Below the pieces are notes generated by a model, which had not been told where the DNA came from, searched no databases, and was given only the letters and a program-made list of their open reading frames with translations. From Streptomyces sp. NBC_01446 (GTDB taxonomy: Bacteria; Actinomycetota; Actinomycetes; Streptomycetales; Streptomycetaceae), in NCBI RefSeq assembly GCF_026340095.1, contig NZ_JAPEPO010000001.1, positions 6,964,501 through 7,028,500 on the forward strand: a stretch of DNA of 64,000 nucleotides, written 5' to 3'. This document shows positions 1 through 7,075 of this stretch, one piece after another; positions within the stretch are counted from its first letter, which is position 1, and every line of letters starts with the position of its first letter. The translations under genes were made by a program, and so were the position numbers.

Positions 1-437
1 GACTTCACCAGCCAGGTGGAGGGAACGTCGAACGCCATGCCGTGGTCGGTGTTCACCACGGTCTTCCAGCCGTGCACGGTGGGCTCGACACCGCCGCCCG
101 CGCGCGGGTTGCCGGTCGCGTTCGGCGCGGCCGCCGAGGACTTCGTGGGGCCGGGCCCGGCGTTGTCGTCCTTCTTGTCCTTGTCGCCGCCGAGGACGAG
201 GACCCCGGTCACCACGGACGCGACGACGACCGCGGCGGCGGCCACCACGGCGATGAGAGCCGTCCGTCTGCGCTTCGGGGGTTCGGGTGACGGCTGGGGT
301 GAACCGGCTGGAATCGTGGGCGCGTTCCAGACCTGCTGTCCGGACGGCTGCGGATACGGGTTCGGCTGCTGGTACGGATTCGGTTGGCGGCCCTGCGGGT
401 TCTGCTCGCCCCCGGGACCCTGCTCTCCTGGCCACAT
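1..437 (-). CDS. Membrane-anchored secreted-domain protein (3' end outside window)
   Basis: The gene reads leftward from ATG at 437 and leaves the window without a stop, so about 145 codons are visible. The first ~50 residues are a Pro/Gln/Asn-rich cytosolic stretch (NPYQQPNPYPQP-like), followed by a KRRR stop-transfer patch and one hydrophobic segment of Ala/Val (residues ~56-78). An extracytoplasmic linker rich in Asp, Lys and Pro follows, then the start of a folded domain with a WKTVVNT...FDVPSTW motif. This architecture is common among uncharacterised Streptomyces envelope proteins. It is divergent from the hotdog protein at 510. The function cannot be named from the visible part. Confidence 0.75.
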   Translation of the reverse strand, partial: MWPGEQGPGGEQNPQGRQPNPYQQPNPYPQPSGQQVWNAPTIPAGSPQPSPEPPKRRRTALIAVVAAAAVVVASVVTGVLVLGGDKDKKDDNAGPGPTKSSAAAPNATGNPRAGGGVEPTVHGWKTVVNTDHGMAFDVPSTWLVK

Positions 438-509
438 GGCGAGCAACGATAGGGCTACCGCCGGACCGAGGATGGCCAAGGTGGCTACTCGTGGGTAACA
501 TCACGGACC

Positions 510-962
510 ATGAGCGCTGAACAGATGTCGATCGGCGAGATGCTCGCCGCCACCGTGCCGATGGCCCGGACCCTGAACATCGAATTCCTCGAGACCACCC
601 CGGAGAAGGCCGTCGTGGCCCTGCCGGACCAGAGTGAGTACCACAACCACGTCGGCGGACCGCACGCCGGAGCGATGTTCACGCTCGGCGAGTCCGCCAG
701 CGGCGCGATCGTCCTCGCGGCCTTCGGGGACCAGCTCTCGCGGGCGGTGCCGCTCGCCGTGCGCGCCGACATCGCGTACAAGAAGCTCGCCATGGGCCCC
801 GTCACGGCGACGGCCACGCTCGGCCGCCCGGCCGCCGACGTGGTCGCCGAGCTCGACGCGGGGGAGCGCCCCGAGTTCCCGGTGACCGTCGCGATCCAGC
901 GCGCCGACGGTGCGGTGACCGGGGAAATGACGGTCGTCTGGACGCTGCGCCCCAACAGCTGA
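510..962 (+). CDS. Hotdog-fold thioesterase-like protein (DUF4442/PaaI type)
   Basis: A 150-residue protein of single hotdog-fold length. The central HNHVGGPHAGAMFTLGE stretch (residues ~45-61) matches the loop-plus-helix of PaaI/DUF4442 proteins, where a GG...HxGA motif places the substrate thioester near the helix N-terminus. Members hydrolyse acyl-CoA thioesters, but the substrate cannot be read here. ATG at 510 is chosen because it gives family length; a second in-frame ATG lies at codon 6. The gene stands alone, divergent from the anchored protein at 437 and about 100 bases ahead of the DedA gene. Confidence 0.8.
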   Translation: MSAEQMSIGEMLAATVPMARTLNIEFLETTPEKAVVALPDQSEYHNHVGGPHAGAMFTLGESASGAIVLAAFGDQLSRAVPLAVRADIAYKKLAMGPVTATATLGRPAADVVAELDAGERPEFPVTVAIQRADGAVTGEMTVVWTLRPNS

Positions 963-1063
963 GCCTGACATCTCCGTTTTCCTCGAACAGGTAGGCTGCC
1001 CGGCATGCGCACCCGGGGGAGCGTGCGCCGGGCACCCGCCCACCGACACGGGAGGAATCGGCG

Positions 1064-1699
1064 TTGCACGTCCAGGAATGGCTCGACACGGTACCGGCGG
1101 TCGCCATCTATGCCCTGGTGGCCGGGGTCATCGGGCTCGAAAGCCTGGGCATCCCGCTGCCGGGGGAGATCGTGCTGGTCTCGGCGGCGCTGCTGTCGTC
1201 CCAGCAGGGTGACGTCAACCCGATCATCCTCGGAGCCTGCGCCAGCGCGGGAGCCGTCGTCGGCGACTCCATCGGATACGCCATCGGCCGCAAGGGCGGA
1301 CGCCCCCTGCTGGCCTGGCTCGGCAACAAGTTCCCACGCCACTTCGGCGAGGCCCATGTCGCGACCGCCGAGCGCTCCTTCGAGAAGTGGGGCATGTGGG
1401 CGGTCTTCTTCGGCCGCTTCGTCGCCCTGCTGCGCATCTTCGCGGGCCCGCTGGCGGGCGTGCTGCACATGCCCTACTGGAAGTTCCTCATCGCGAACTT
1501 CCTCGGCGGGGTCATCTGGGCCGGCGGCACGACCGCCGTCATCTACTACATCGGCGTGGTCGCCGAGGACTGGCTCAAGCGGTTCTCGTACTACGGGCTC
1601 GCCGCGGCCGTGCTGATCGGCCTGGCCTCCATGCTGATCGTCAGGCGCAAGGCGAAGAAGGCGGCGGCCGAGGCGGAGCCGGTCCCGGCCGCCGAGTGA
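1064..1699 (+). CDS. DedA family membrane protein
   Basis: A 211-residue polytopic protein of the DedA/SNARE-associated (VTT) family, whose better-studied members flip lipids or maintain membrane homeostasis. Visible hallmarks are the N-terminal hydrophobic segment with GLESLGIPLPGE (residues ~23-35), the GDSIGYAIGRKGG segment, the FFGRFVALLRIFAGPLAG re-entrant motif with its conserved Arg residues, and two C-terminal membrane helices ending in a basic RRKAKKA tail. The start is TTG at 1064, supported by a GGAGGAA ribosome site at 1051 and no better candidate. It is monocistronic and convergent with the carbonic-anhydrase-like gene. Confidence 0.9.
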   Translation: MHVQEWLDTVPAVAIYALVAGVIGLESLGIPLPGEIVLVSAALLSSQQGDVNPIILGACASAGAVVGDSIGYAIGRKGGRPLLAWLGNKFPRHFGEAHVATAERSFEKWGMWAVFFGRFVALLRIFAGPLAGVLHMPYWKFLIANFLGGVIWAGGTTAVIYYIGVVAEDWLKRFSYYGLAAAVLIGLASMLIVRRKAKKAAAEAEPVPAAE

Positions 1700-1721
1700 C
1701 ACCTGACGCCTGACGATTGTC

Positions 1722-1754
1722 GTCAGCTGTCAGCTGTCAGCTGTCAGCTGTCAG
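1722..1754. repeat. Tandem 7-bp repeat (GTCAGCT)x4 + GTCAG
   Basis: Four perfect copies of GTCAGCT plus a five-base partial copy occupy the short gap between two convergent genes. The last copy runs into the stop codon (TCA at 1751-1753 on this strand) of the leftward gamma-carbonic-anhydrase gene. The unit contains the self-complementary CAGCTG, so alternative hairpin registers are possible. Confidence 0.95.
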
Positions 1755-2284
1755 TCGTCCGCGTGCGCCGCGCGGTGTGCCTTCGCCAGTTCCACGTAGA
1801 GCGTGCCGTTCAGGGTGATGCCCGCGCGCTCTTCGTCGGTCAGCGGGCGCTTCACCTTGGCGGGCACCCCGGCGACGAGTGAGCCGGGCGGGACCTGCAT
1901 CCCCTGCGGGACGAGCGCCTGGGCGGCGACCAGGGAACCGGCGCCGATCACCGCGCCGTTGAGAACCGTGGCGCCCATGCCCACGAGACAGTCGTCCTCG
2001 ACGGTGCAGCCGTGCAGGACCGCGTTGTGTCCCACGGAGACCCGCTCGCCGACCGTCACCGGGAAGCCGGGGTCGACGTGCACGGTGCAGTTGTCCTGGA
2101 TGTTGCTGTCGGCGCCCAGCACGATCGGGCCGCAGTCCGCGCGCAGCACCGCGCCGTACCAGACACTCGCCCCGGCGTGCAGGGTGACCTCGCCGATCAC
2201 GACCGAGGTCGGCGCGGCGAACGCCTCCTGGTCGAGGTCCGGGTCCTTGCCGCCGATCCCGGTGATGAGTGCCTGCTGGCCCAT
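1751..2284 (-). CDS. Gamma carbonic anhydrase family protein (left-handed beta-helix)
   Basis: A 177-residue hexapeptide-repeat protein. The repeat hydrophobics (I-G-A-x-x-x / V-x-x-G) run from residue ~20 to ~155. The zinc-ligand region of gamma-class carbonic anhydrases is recognisable in NCTVHVDPG and VSVGHNAVLHGC, which carry the expected His residues. Such proteins are trimers, and activity varies between members, so only the family call is firm. I take ATG at 2284, preceded by GGAG eight bases upstream, rather than an upstream in-frame start that would add a non-homologous 35-residue leader. Confidence 0.87.
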   Translation of the reverse strand: MGQQALITGIGGKDPDLDQEAFAAPTSVVIGEVTLHAGASVWYGAVLRADCGPIVLGADSNIQDNCTVHVDPGFPVTVGERVSVGHNAVLHGCTVEDDCLVGMGATVLNGAVIGAGSLVAAQALVPQGMQVPPGSLVAGVPAKVKRPLTDEERAGITLNGTLYVELAKAHRAAHADD

Positions 2285-2428
2285 CGCTCTGTCTCCTCTT
2301 CCGTCTTCCGCGCCGACTGTGTCGCGCCAGAGCGAACCGTACGGGACGGCCCCGAGCGCGTGCCGTGTGGGGCGAAGATCACAGGCCACGGTTCCACGCG
2401 GTGGCGTACGGCTGAGTAACGTGAGGCT

Positions 2429-3193
2429 GTGCCGAAGAACTGGAACGCGTTCTCATCCCGCGCCTTCACCGGACGCCTGGCCCATCGCGCGGTGCAGGCG
2501 GGCTGGCGCCTCGCGCAGCGCGCGGGCGCGGTGACCGCCGAGCACCCCGGCCGCTACCGCTTCGGGTCCCTGGGCCACGGCACCAAGCTGGCCTTCCCGC
2601 AGGGCACGGTCTTCGGTGAGCCCTGGATCCACCTCGGCGCGCACTGCATCGTCGCGGAACAGGTCACTCTGACCGCCGGCCTGATGCCCGACCTCGACCT
2701 CGGCACGGAACCGATCCTGCGCATCGGCGACGGCGTCGTCCTCGGCCGCGGCAGCCATGTCATCGCCGACACGACGGTGACGATCGGCAGCGACTGCTAC
2801 TTCGGCCCGTACGTCTACGTGACCTCGACCAACCACTCGTACGACGACCCGCACCAGCCCATCGGCAAGCAGTGGCCGCGCATGGAGCCGGTGGAGATCG
2901 GCCCCGGCTGCTGGATCGGCACCGGCGCGGTGATCCTGCCGGGCGCCCGGATCGGCCGGAACGTCGTGGTGGCCGCCGGCGCCGTCGTGCGCGGCGAGGT
3001 GCCCGACCGCTCGGTCGTGGCCGGTGCGCCCGCCCGGGTCGTGAGGAGCTGGGACGAGGAGAACGGGTGGCAGCCGCCGCTGCGCACACCCGCCCCCGCC
3101 CCGATCCCCGAAGGTGTCACCCCCGAGCAGCTCCTCGCGCTCGCCGACCTGGAAGAACTCGAAGAAGGCGTCCAGCCGGGCGCGAGCGCCTAG
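2429..3193 (+). CDS. Acyltransferase, hexapeptide-repeat (LbH/MaoC-WcaF type)
   Basis: A 254-residue left-handed beta-helix acyltransferase. The central part (residues ~75-190) has hexapeptide repeats and the NHSYDDP loop with the His typical of maltose/galactoside O-acetyltransferase-like enzymes. It ends in the VVAGAPARVVRSWD motif that closes these domains. The acceptor substrate is unknown. The start is GTG at 2429 with GTGAGG just upstream. The C-terminus (EELEEGVQPGASA) is acidic. Its TAG stop is part of the CTAG where the neighbouring insertion sequence landed, so the protein appears undamaged. Confidence 0.85.
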   Translation: MPKNWNAFSSRAFTGRLAHRAVQAGWRLAQRAGAVTAEHPGRYRFGSLGHGTKLAFPQGTVFGEPWIHLGAHCIVAEQVTLTAGLMPDLDLGTEPILRIGDGVVLGRGSHVIADTTVTIGSDCYFGPYVYVTSTNHSYDDPHQPIGKQWPRMEPVEIGPGCWIGTGAVILPGARIGRNVVVAAGAVVRGEVPDRSVVAGAPARVVRSWDEENGWQPPLRTPAPAPIPEGVTPEQLLALADLEELEEGVQPGASA

Positions 3194-3211
3194 AAGACTC
3201 ATGAAGATCTT
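3194..3211. repeat. IS left inverted repeat
   Basis: AAGACTCATGAAGATCTT, an 18-bp perfect match to the complement of the other end at 4885-4902. It is preceded by CTAG. Confidence 0.92.
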
Positions 3212-3224
3212 GCTGAGGGGTTGT

Positions 3225-3239
3225 CCGGCCGCAGGCCGG
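3225..3239 (-). terminator. Small hairpin downstream of the transposase stop
   Basis: CCGGCC-GCA-GGCCGG forms a perfect 6-bp stem with a 3-base loop in the 41-base gap between the IS left end and the transposase stop. It may terminate the transposase transcript. There is no T-tract, which is usual in this GC range. Confidence 0.4.
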
Positions 3240-3252
3240 GCGGCCCCTCCGG

Positions 3253-4833
3253 CTATGTATTGACCGGGGTGAGGTGCCAGGTTCCGTTGGTTCGGGTGAG
3301 TCCGAGGTTGATCAGTCGGCGGAGGTTGAGGGCGGCTGCTCGGGTGTGGAGCCAGGCGTTGTTCTTGATGGTGCCGCGGTAGCGGAGTTTGCGGTTGTTG
3401 TGGTGGACGAGCCAGGCGACGGCGCGTTCGACTGGTGGTCTCCAGCGCCGGTAGTCAGCCTGCCAGTCGGGATCGGTGGCGGTCTGGTGGCGAGCGGCGG
3501 CGAGCAGGTCGTGGTGCGGACGGATGGTCAGGATCCGCCCGGCCTTGGCCTTGGTGCACCGCTCACGAAGGGGGCATCCGGCGCACACGTCCTTGAACGA
3601 GGCTTTGCGCTGGTGGTGCTGCCCGGCGGGAGCGGATAAAGGGACGGTGTGTCCGGCGGGGCAGGTCACGGTGGCGGCGCCGGTGTCGATGATGAAGTCG
3701 TCGAGGGTGAAGCCGCCAGGGACGGCGGGCCGCAGTGGTGCGGGTTTGAGGAACAGCCGGTGACCGGCAGTTTCGAGGCTGTGGCGGGCGTCGCCGGTGG
3801 AGTAGGCGGTGTCACCGAAGGCGTCAACGGGCTCGTCCTCGTCGGTGAGCAGGTCGATTCCGACCATCGCCTCGTGGTGCTCGGGACCGGCTCCGGGCCG
3901 CAGGGCGACGGCGGTGTATAACCCGGTCTCGGGCTCCATGGCGAGGTGGGCCTTGAAGCCATCCTGTTGGTGGGTGCGGGTCTTGTGCACGTGCCGGGCT
4001 TCGGGGTCGACAGTGGAGACCATCCGGTTTGGTGCGGTGCCCTGGGTGATGCGCCAGCGCCCGTCGCGGCCGTCGGAGTCCTCGGCGGGCTCCACGTCCT
4101 GACCTGCGACCAGGGCCAGGATGCCGACCGCGTTCGCGGCCTTCTCGTCGAGCTGCTGCTCGGGCAGATGGCCCAGCAGCCGCAGTGCGTCACCGACCAG
4201 GGCGTCGACCAGGTCGGCACGGGCCTGCTCGTCGTTCCAGGCGATCCTCGGCTTGCCCGGGTCGTTGTAGTCGTGCGCGGTGCACTGCACGGCTGCCACC
4301 TCGCCGGCCCCGGGGACTTCCCGGATCACCGCCCGGATGGCGGCGATGATCTGGGTGACGGTGTCCTGGGTGGCCACCGCGTCGTCCAGCACAGTGGAAT
4401 CCAGCGCCCGGCGGTGCTTGCCCTTGAGGACACCGGTGGCCTTCACGACCTCACGCACAGCCTCGAATACCCGGTTCGGCCGGGCGGAACGGGCCAGCCG
4501 GCGGCGGAAGTAGGCCAGCAACGACGGATCGAACGCCATGTCATGAAGGCCCAGTCCACAGGCGGCCTTCCACCGCAGGTCGCACCGCAGCTCCTGGACC
4601 GTCTCGAAGTCCGAAAGCCCGTGCAGGGCCTGTAGCGTGATCGAAGCGGCCAGGATCTGCGGCGGCATGCTCGGCCGCCCGTTCGCCGACGGGTACATGT
4701 CCGCAAACATCTCCGCTTCGAACAGCGCGCTGCGATGCTCGGCCAGGAACGCGAACACACTCCCTGCCGGGATCAAATCCCGGCAGGTCTCCCATACATC
4801 CGGCCCGATCGTCTCCCCGGCCCATTCCCCCAT
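3253..4833 (-). CDS. IS1182-family transposase
   Basis: A 526-residue DDE transposase from ATG at 4833; an in-frame GTG at 4866 would add 11 residues. The N-terminal DUF772-like helical domain contains PSMPPQILAASITLQALHG. The first catalytic Asp is in RALDSTVLDDA, the second in DAFGDTAYSTGD, and the Glu in RRWRPPVERAVAWLVHHNNR near the C-terminus. A Cys cluster (CAGCPLRERC) precedes the Glu block, as in IS1182 members. No frameshift or internal stop is seen, so the enzyme looks functional. It is the only gene of the element. Confidence 0.93.
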   Translation of the reverse strand: MGEWAGETIGPDVWETCRDLIPAGSVFAFLAEHRSALFEAEMFADMYPSANGRPSMPPQILAASITLQALHGLSDFETVQELRCDLRWKAACGLGLHDMAFDPSLLAYFRRRLARSARPNRVFEAVREVVKATGVLKGKHRRALDSTVLDDAVATQDTVTQIIAAIRAVIREVPGAGEVAAVQCTAHDYNDPGKPRIAWNDEQARADLVDALVGDALRLLGHLPEQQLDEKAANAVGILALVAGQDVEPAEDSDGRDGRWRITQGTAPNRMVSTVDPEARHVHKTRTHQQDGFKAHLAMEPETGLYTAVALRPGAGPEHHEAMVGIDLLTDEDEPVDAFGDTAYSTGDARHSLETAGHRLFLKPAPLRPAVPGGFTLDDFIIDTGAATVTCPAGHTVPLSAPAGQHHQRKASFKDVCAGCPLRERCTKAKAGRILTIRPHHDLLAAARHQTATDPDWQADYRRWRPPVERAVAWLVHHNNRKLRYRGTIKNNAWLHTRAAALNLRRLINLGLTRTNGTWHLTPVNT

Positions 4834-4884
4834 CACCACAACAAACAGTCTGGCCCCGCCGCTCACGCGGCGGGGCCAGAACCC

Positions 4885-4902
4885 AAGATCTTCATGAGTC
4901 TT
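4885..4902. repeat. IS right inverted repeat
   Basis: AAGATCTTCATGAGTCTT, the exact reverse complement of 3194-3211, followed by CTAG at 4903-4906. Confidence 0.92.
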
Positions 4903-4908
4903 CTAGGG

Positions 4909-4922
4909 CCTGTCCGGACAGG
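4909..4922. terminator. Perfect 14-bp palindrome CCTGTCCGGACAGG
   Basis: The palindrome lies between the IS and the stop codon of the EamA gene, and would originally have separated two convergent genes (acyltransferase and EamA). It fits a short bidirectional terminator, though a protein-binding site cannot be excluded. Confidence 0.4.
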
Positions 4923-4925
4923 GCT

Positions 4926-5792
4926 TTAACCCGTCGCCAGCAGCACCGTGCCCACCAGTGCGAGGCCCGCCCCCGCGGCCTGCACCCCGCGCAGCCGCTC
5001 GCCGAGGAAGCCGCGCGCGGCCAGCGCCGTCACGACGGGGTAGAGCGAGGCGAGCACGGCGGCCACGGTGACCGGGCCCTGCCGCGCCGCCATCGCGTAC
5101 GTGCCGTTGGCCGCCACGTCGGCGAGGCCCACGAACGCGAGCGCGGGGAGCGCCGACCGGACGGCCCGCATCCCGCCGTCCTCGGGAAGCGCCCGGCCGC
5201 CGCGCCGCACGGACACGTACAGGGCCGTGCCTCCCGCCGTCACATTGGTCACCCGCTGCACGAAGAGCGCCAGGAAGAGCCCGGTCATGGTGGACGAGGC
5301 CTCCGCGATCAGGGCCATCACCGCACCGAAGCCGAACGCCGCGAGCAGCGTGAGCAGGACGGCCTGACGCTGCACGGGCGCGCCCCGGAACTGCGGACCG
5401 CCGGCCAGGATCACCCCTGCGAAGGCCACGCCGATGCCCGCGAACTGGACCAGCCCCGGACGCTCCCCGAGCACCAGGCCGACGGCGACGGGAACGGTGA
5501 CGCCGAGCGAGCCGAGGGGCGAGACGACGCCCATCGGGCCGAGGGCGAGCGCCTTGTAGAAGGCGAGCATGGCGACCGGGCCGACGAGACCGGCCGCGAC
5601 CGCGAACCACAGCTGCGGTCCCGCCTCGCTCCGGGCGCCGGTCGCGGCCACGATCGCGCCGAGCACCACGACGGCGATGCTCTGCGAGACCACCACGACC
5701 GTGAGCGCGGGAGTCCGTCGGGTGAGGAGCCCTCCGCCGAAGTCGGCCAGGCCCCACATGAGGCTGGTGGCCAGGGCGAAGAGTGCTGTCAT
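4926..5792 (-). CDS. EamA-family (DMT) transporter
   Basis: A 288-residue membrane protein with two EamA repeats of about five helices each. The N-terminal repeat opens MTALFALATSLMWGLADFGGG, and the second begins around residue 145 and ends GFLGERLRGVQAAGAGLALVGTVLLATG. DMT proteins export small metabolites; the substrate is unknown. I start at ATG 5792, since an in-frame 18-residue upstream extension would run through the shared promoter region. It is divergently transcribed from the XRE-cupin regulator, with two inverted repeats between them, and is the likely regulated target. Confidence 0.88.
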   Translation of the reverse strand: MTALFALATSLMWGLADFGGGLLTRRTPALTVVVVSQSIAVVVLGAIVAATGARSEAGPQLWFAVAAGLVGPVAMLAFYKALALGPMGVVSPLGSLGVTVPVAVGLVLGERPGLVQFAGIGVAFAGVILAGGPQFRGAPVQRQAVLLTLLAAFGFGAVMALIAEASSTMTGLFLALFVQRVTNVTAGGTALYVSVRRGGRALPEDGGMRAVRSALPALAFVGLADVAANGTYAMAARQGPVTVAAVLASLYPVVTALAARGFLGERLRGVQAAGAGLALVGTVLLATG

Positions 5793-5810
5793 GGTCTGCC
5801 TCGCAGTACA

Positions 5811-5848
5811 GTGTGGTGAACAGCGGTGAATGCTTTGTTGCACCACAC
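5811..5848. promoter_or_regulatory. Inverted repeat GTGTGGTG-N22-CACCACAC in divergent promoter region
   Basis: Perfect 8-bp arms at 5811-5818 and 5841-5848, with 22 bases between. The repeat lies between the EamA start and the XRE regulator. The spacing suits two dimer half-sites or a 5'-UTR hairpin. Confidence 0.5.
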
Positions 5849-5852
5849 GTTA

Positions 5853-5868
5853 GTTCAATGAATTGAAC
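5853..5868. promoter_or_regulatory. Palindromic operator GTTCAAT-GA-ATTGAAC
   Basis: A perfect 7-bp inverted repeat with a 2-base spacer, 60-76 bases upstream of the EamA start and 28-43 upstream of the GTG used for the XRE gene. It is AT-rich against the local background. Its place between a DNA-binding regulator and its likely target makes it a good candidate for that regulator's own site. It also covers an alternative TTG start at 5863, which argues against that start. Confidence 0.65.
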
Positions 5869-5895
5869 GCTGTCATCCAGAATATTGGACGGAAT

Positions 5896-6468
5896 GTGTC
5901 GGACCTCGACCTGCTGACCCAGTCCCTCGGCCGCAACGTCAAGCGCTGGCGCACCGAGCGCGGCTTCACCCTCGACGGTCTCGCGACGCGCGCCGGAGTC
6001 AGCCGCGGCATGCTCATCCAGATCGAGCAGGCCCGCACCAACCCCAGCATCGGCACCGTGGTCAAGATCGGTGACGCGCTCGGCATCAGCATCACCACCC
6101 TGCTCGACTACGAACAAGGCCCGAAGGTCCGCATCGTCCCGCCCGAGCAGGCCGTACGCCTGTGGAGCACGGAAGCCGGCAGCTACAACCGGCTGCTCGC
6201 CGGGACCGAGGCCCCCGGCCCCCTGGAGATGTGGGACTGGCACCTGGAACCCGGCGACGGCAGCGGCTCCGACCCGCACCCCGCGGGCACGGTGGAGCTG
6301 CTCCATGTGACGGCAGGCGAACTGACCCTCGTCCTGGACGGCGCCGAGTACCGCGTGCCCACTGGATCCAGCGTCTCGTTCGAGGCCGACGCCTCGCACA
6401 CCTACCGCAACGACGGCACCGAGACGATGGAGATGACCATGGCCGTGTCGGTGCCGCCCGTACGCTGA
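5896..6468 (+). CDS. XRE-family regulator with C-terminal cupin
   Basis: A 190-residue two-domain regulator. Residues ~5-65 are an XRE helix-turn-helix (TLDGLATRAGVSRGMLIQIEQARTNPSIGTVVKIGDAL). Residues ~110-185 are a single cupin barrel (HPAGTVELLHVTAGELTLVLDG...PTGSSVSFEADASHTYRND). This HTH-cupin design senses a small ligand and commonly controls an adjacent exporter or catabolic gene. I use GTG at 5896, since homologues start at SDLDLL. A TTG at 5863 lies inside a palindrome and is less likely. The divergent EamA exporter is its probable target. Confidence 0.88.
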   Translation: MSDLDLLTQSLGRNVKRWRTERGFTLDGLATRAGVSRGMLIQIEQARTNPSIGTVVKIGDALGISITTLLDYEQGPKVRIVPPEQAVRLWSTEAGSYNRLLAGTEAPGPLEMWDWHLEPGDGSGSDPHPAGTVELLHVTAGELTLVLDGAEYRVPTGSSVSFEADASHTYRNDGTETMEMTMAVSVPPVR

Positions 6469-6511
6469 GACGCCCGACTCGGCCGCCGCGGACGGCTGTT
6501 AGCGTGCCGAC

Positions 6512-7069
6512 ATGCGCGCACCCATCGGAAACTTCAACCACGTCCGCCCCGCTCCCGAAGCGCTCGACCTGCTGACGGGCCCGGTGGCAGACGCCGTACG
6601 CACCTGGCACGGCGCGGTCCCAGCGGAGCAGCTGATCCATGTCGACACCGAGCCCGAGTGGGCGGACACGGCCACGTTCGTCGAGCACTACGGCCCCGAG
6701 CTGCTCGAGGACTCCGCGAACTGCGTCGTCGTCGCGGGCAAGCGCGGCGGCGAGACGACCCTCGCCGCCTGCCTGGTCCTCTCCGGCACCCGGGTCGACG
6801 TCAACGGCGTCGTACGCCGTCAACTGGGCGCCCGTAAGGCGTCGTTCGCCCCGATGGAGACGGCCACCGGCGCCACCGGCATGGAGTACGGTGGCATCAC
6901 CCCGATCGGGCTGCCCGCCGACTGGCCGCTCCTCGTGGACGCGGCCGTCGTCGACCGGGCGCACGTCCTGATCGGCAGCGGAACGCGCCGCGGCAAGCTC
7001 ATCGTGCCCGGCAAGGCCTTCCTCGACCTGCCCGGCGCGGTGGTCCTCGAAGGGCTCGGCGTGAACTGA
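6512..7069 (+). CDS. YbaK/EbsC family aminoacyl-tRNA deacylase
   Basis: A 185-residue protein whose core (residues ~55-175) matches the YbaK/ProX fold of free-standing editing domains that hydrolyse mischarged tRNAs. The motifs are NCVVVAGKRGGETTLAACLVLSGTRVDVN, then KASFAPMETATGATGMEYGGITPIGLP and a terminal IGSGTRRGKLIVPGKAFLDLPGAVV. The conserved Lys (KASFA) and GGITPIGLP loop are present. Which aminoacyl-tRNA it clears is not evident. The stop lies only six bases before the end of the TnpB gene on the opposite strand, so the IS607-like element adjoins its 3' end. Confidence 0.88.
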   Translation: MRAPIGNFNHVRPAPEALDLLTGPVADAVRTWHGAVPAEQLIHVDTEPEWADTATFVEHYGPELLEDSANCVVVAGKRGGETTLAACLVLSGTRVDVNGVVRRQLGARKASFAPMETATGATGMEYGGITPIGLPADWPLLVDAAVVDRAHVLIGSGTRRGKLIVPGKAFLDLPGAVVLEGLGVN

Positions 7070-7075
7070 CCGTTC

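Larger units (their letters stand above)
3194..4902. mobile_element. IS1182-family insertion sequence
   Basis: A 1709-bp element bounded by perfect 18-bp inverted repeats (AAGACTCATGAAGATCTT) and flanked by CTAG on both sides (3190-3193 and 4903-4906). It holds a single transposase gene reading leftward. CTAG could be a 4-bp target duplication, or a palindromic extension of the ends to 22 bp. The element landed at the TAG stop of the upstream acyltransferase and recreates that stop, so no flanking gene is broken. Intact ends and an intact gene suggest recent, possibly active, insertion. Confidence 0.9.

Noticed and set aside
16..498. A 160-residue rightward open frame at the left edge
   Set aside because: The leftward frame gives a sensible membrane-anchored protein with an ATG at 437.
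5863..5895. TTG start giving a longer XRE-cupin protein
   Set aside because: It lies inside a perfect palindrome and would add 11 residues not expected for the family.
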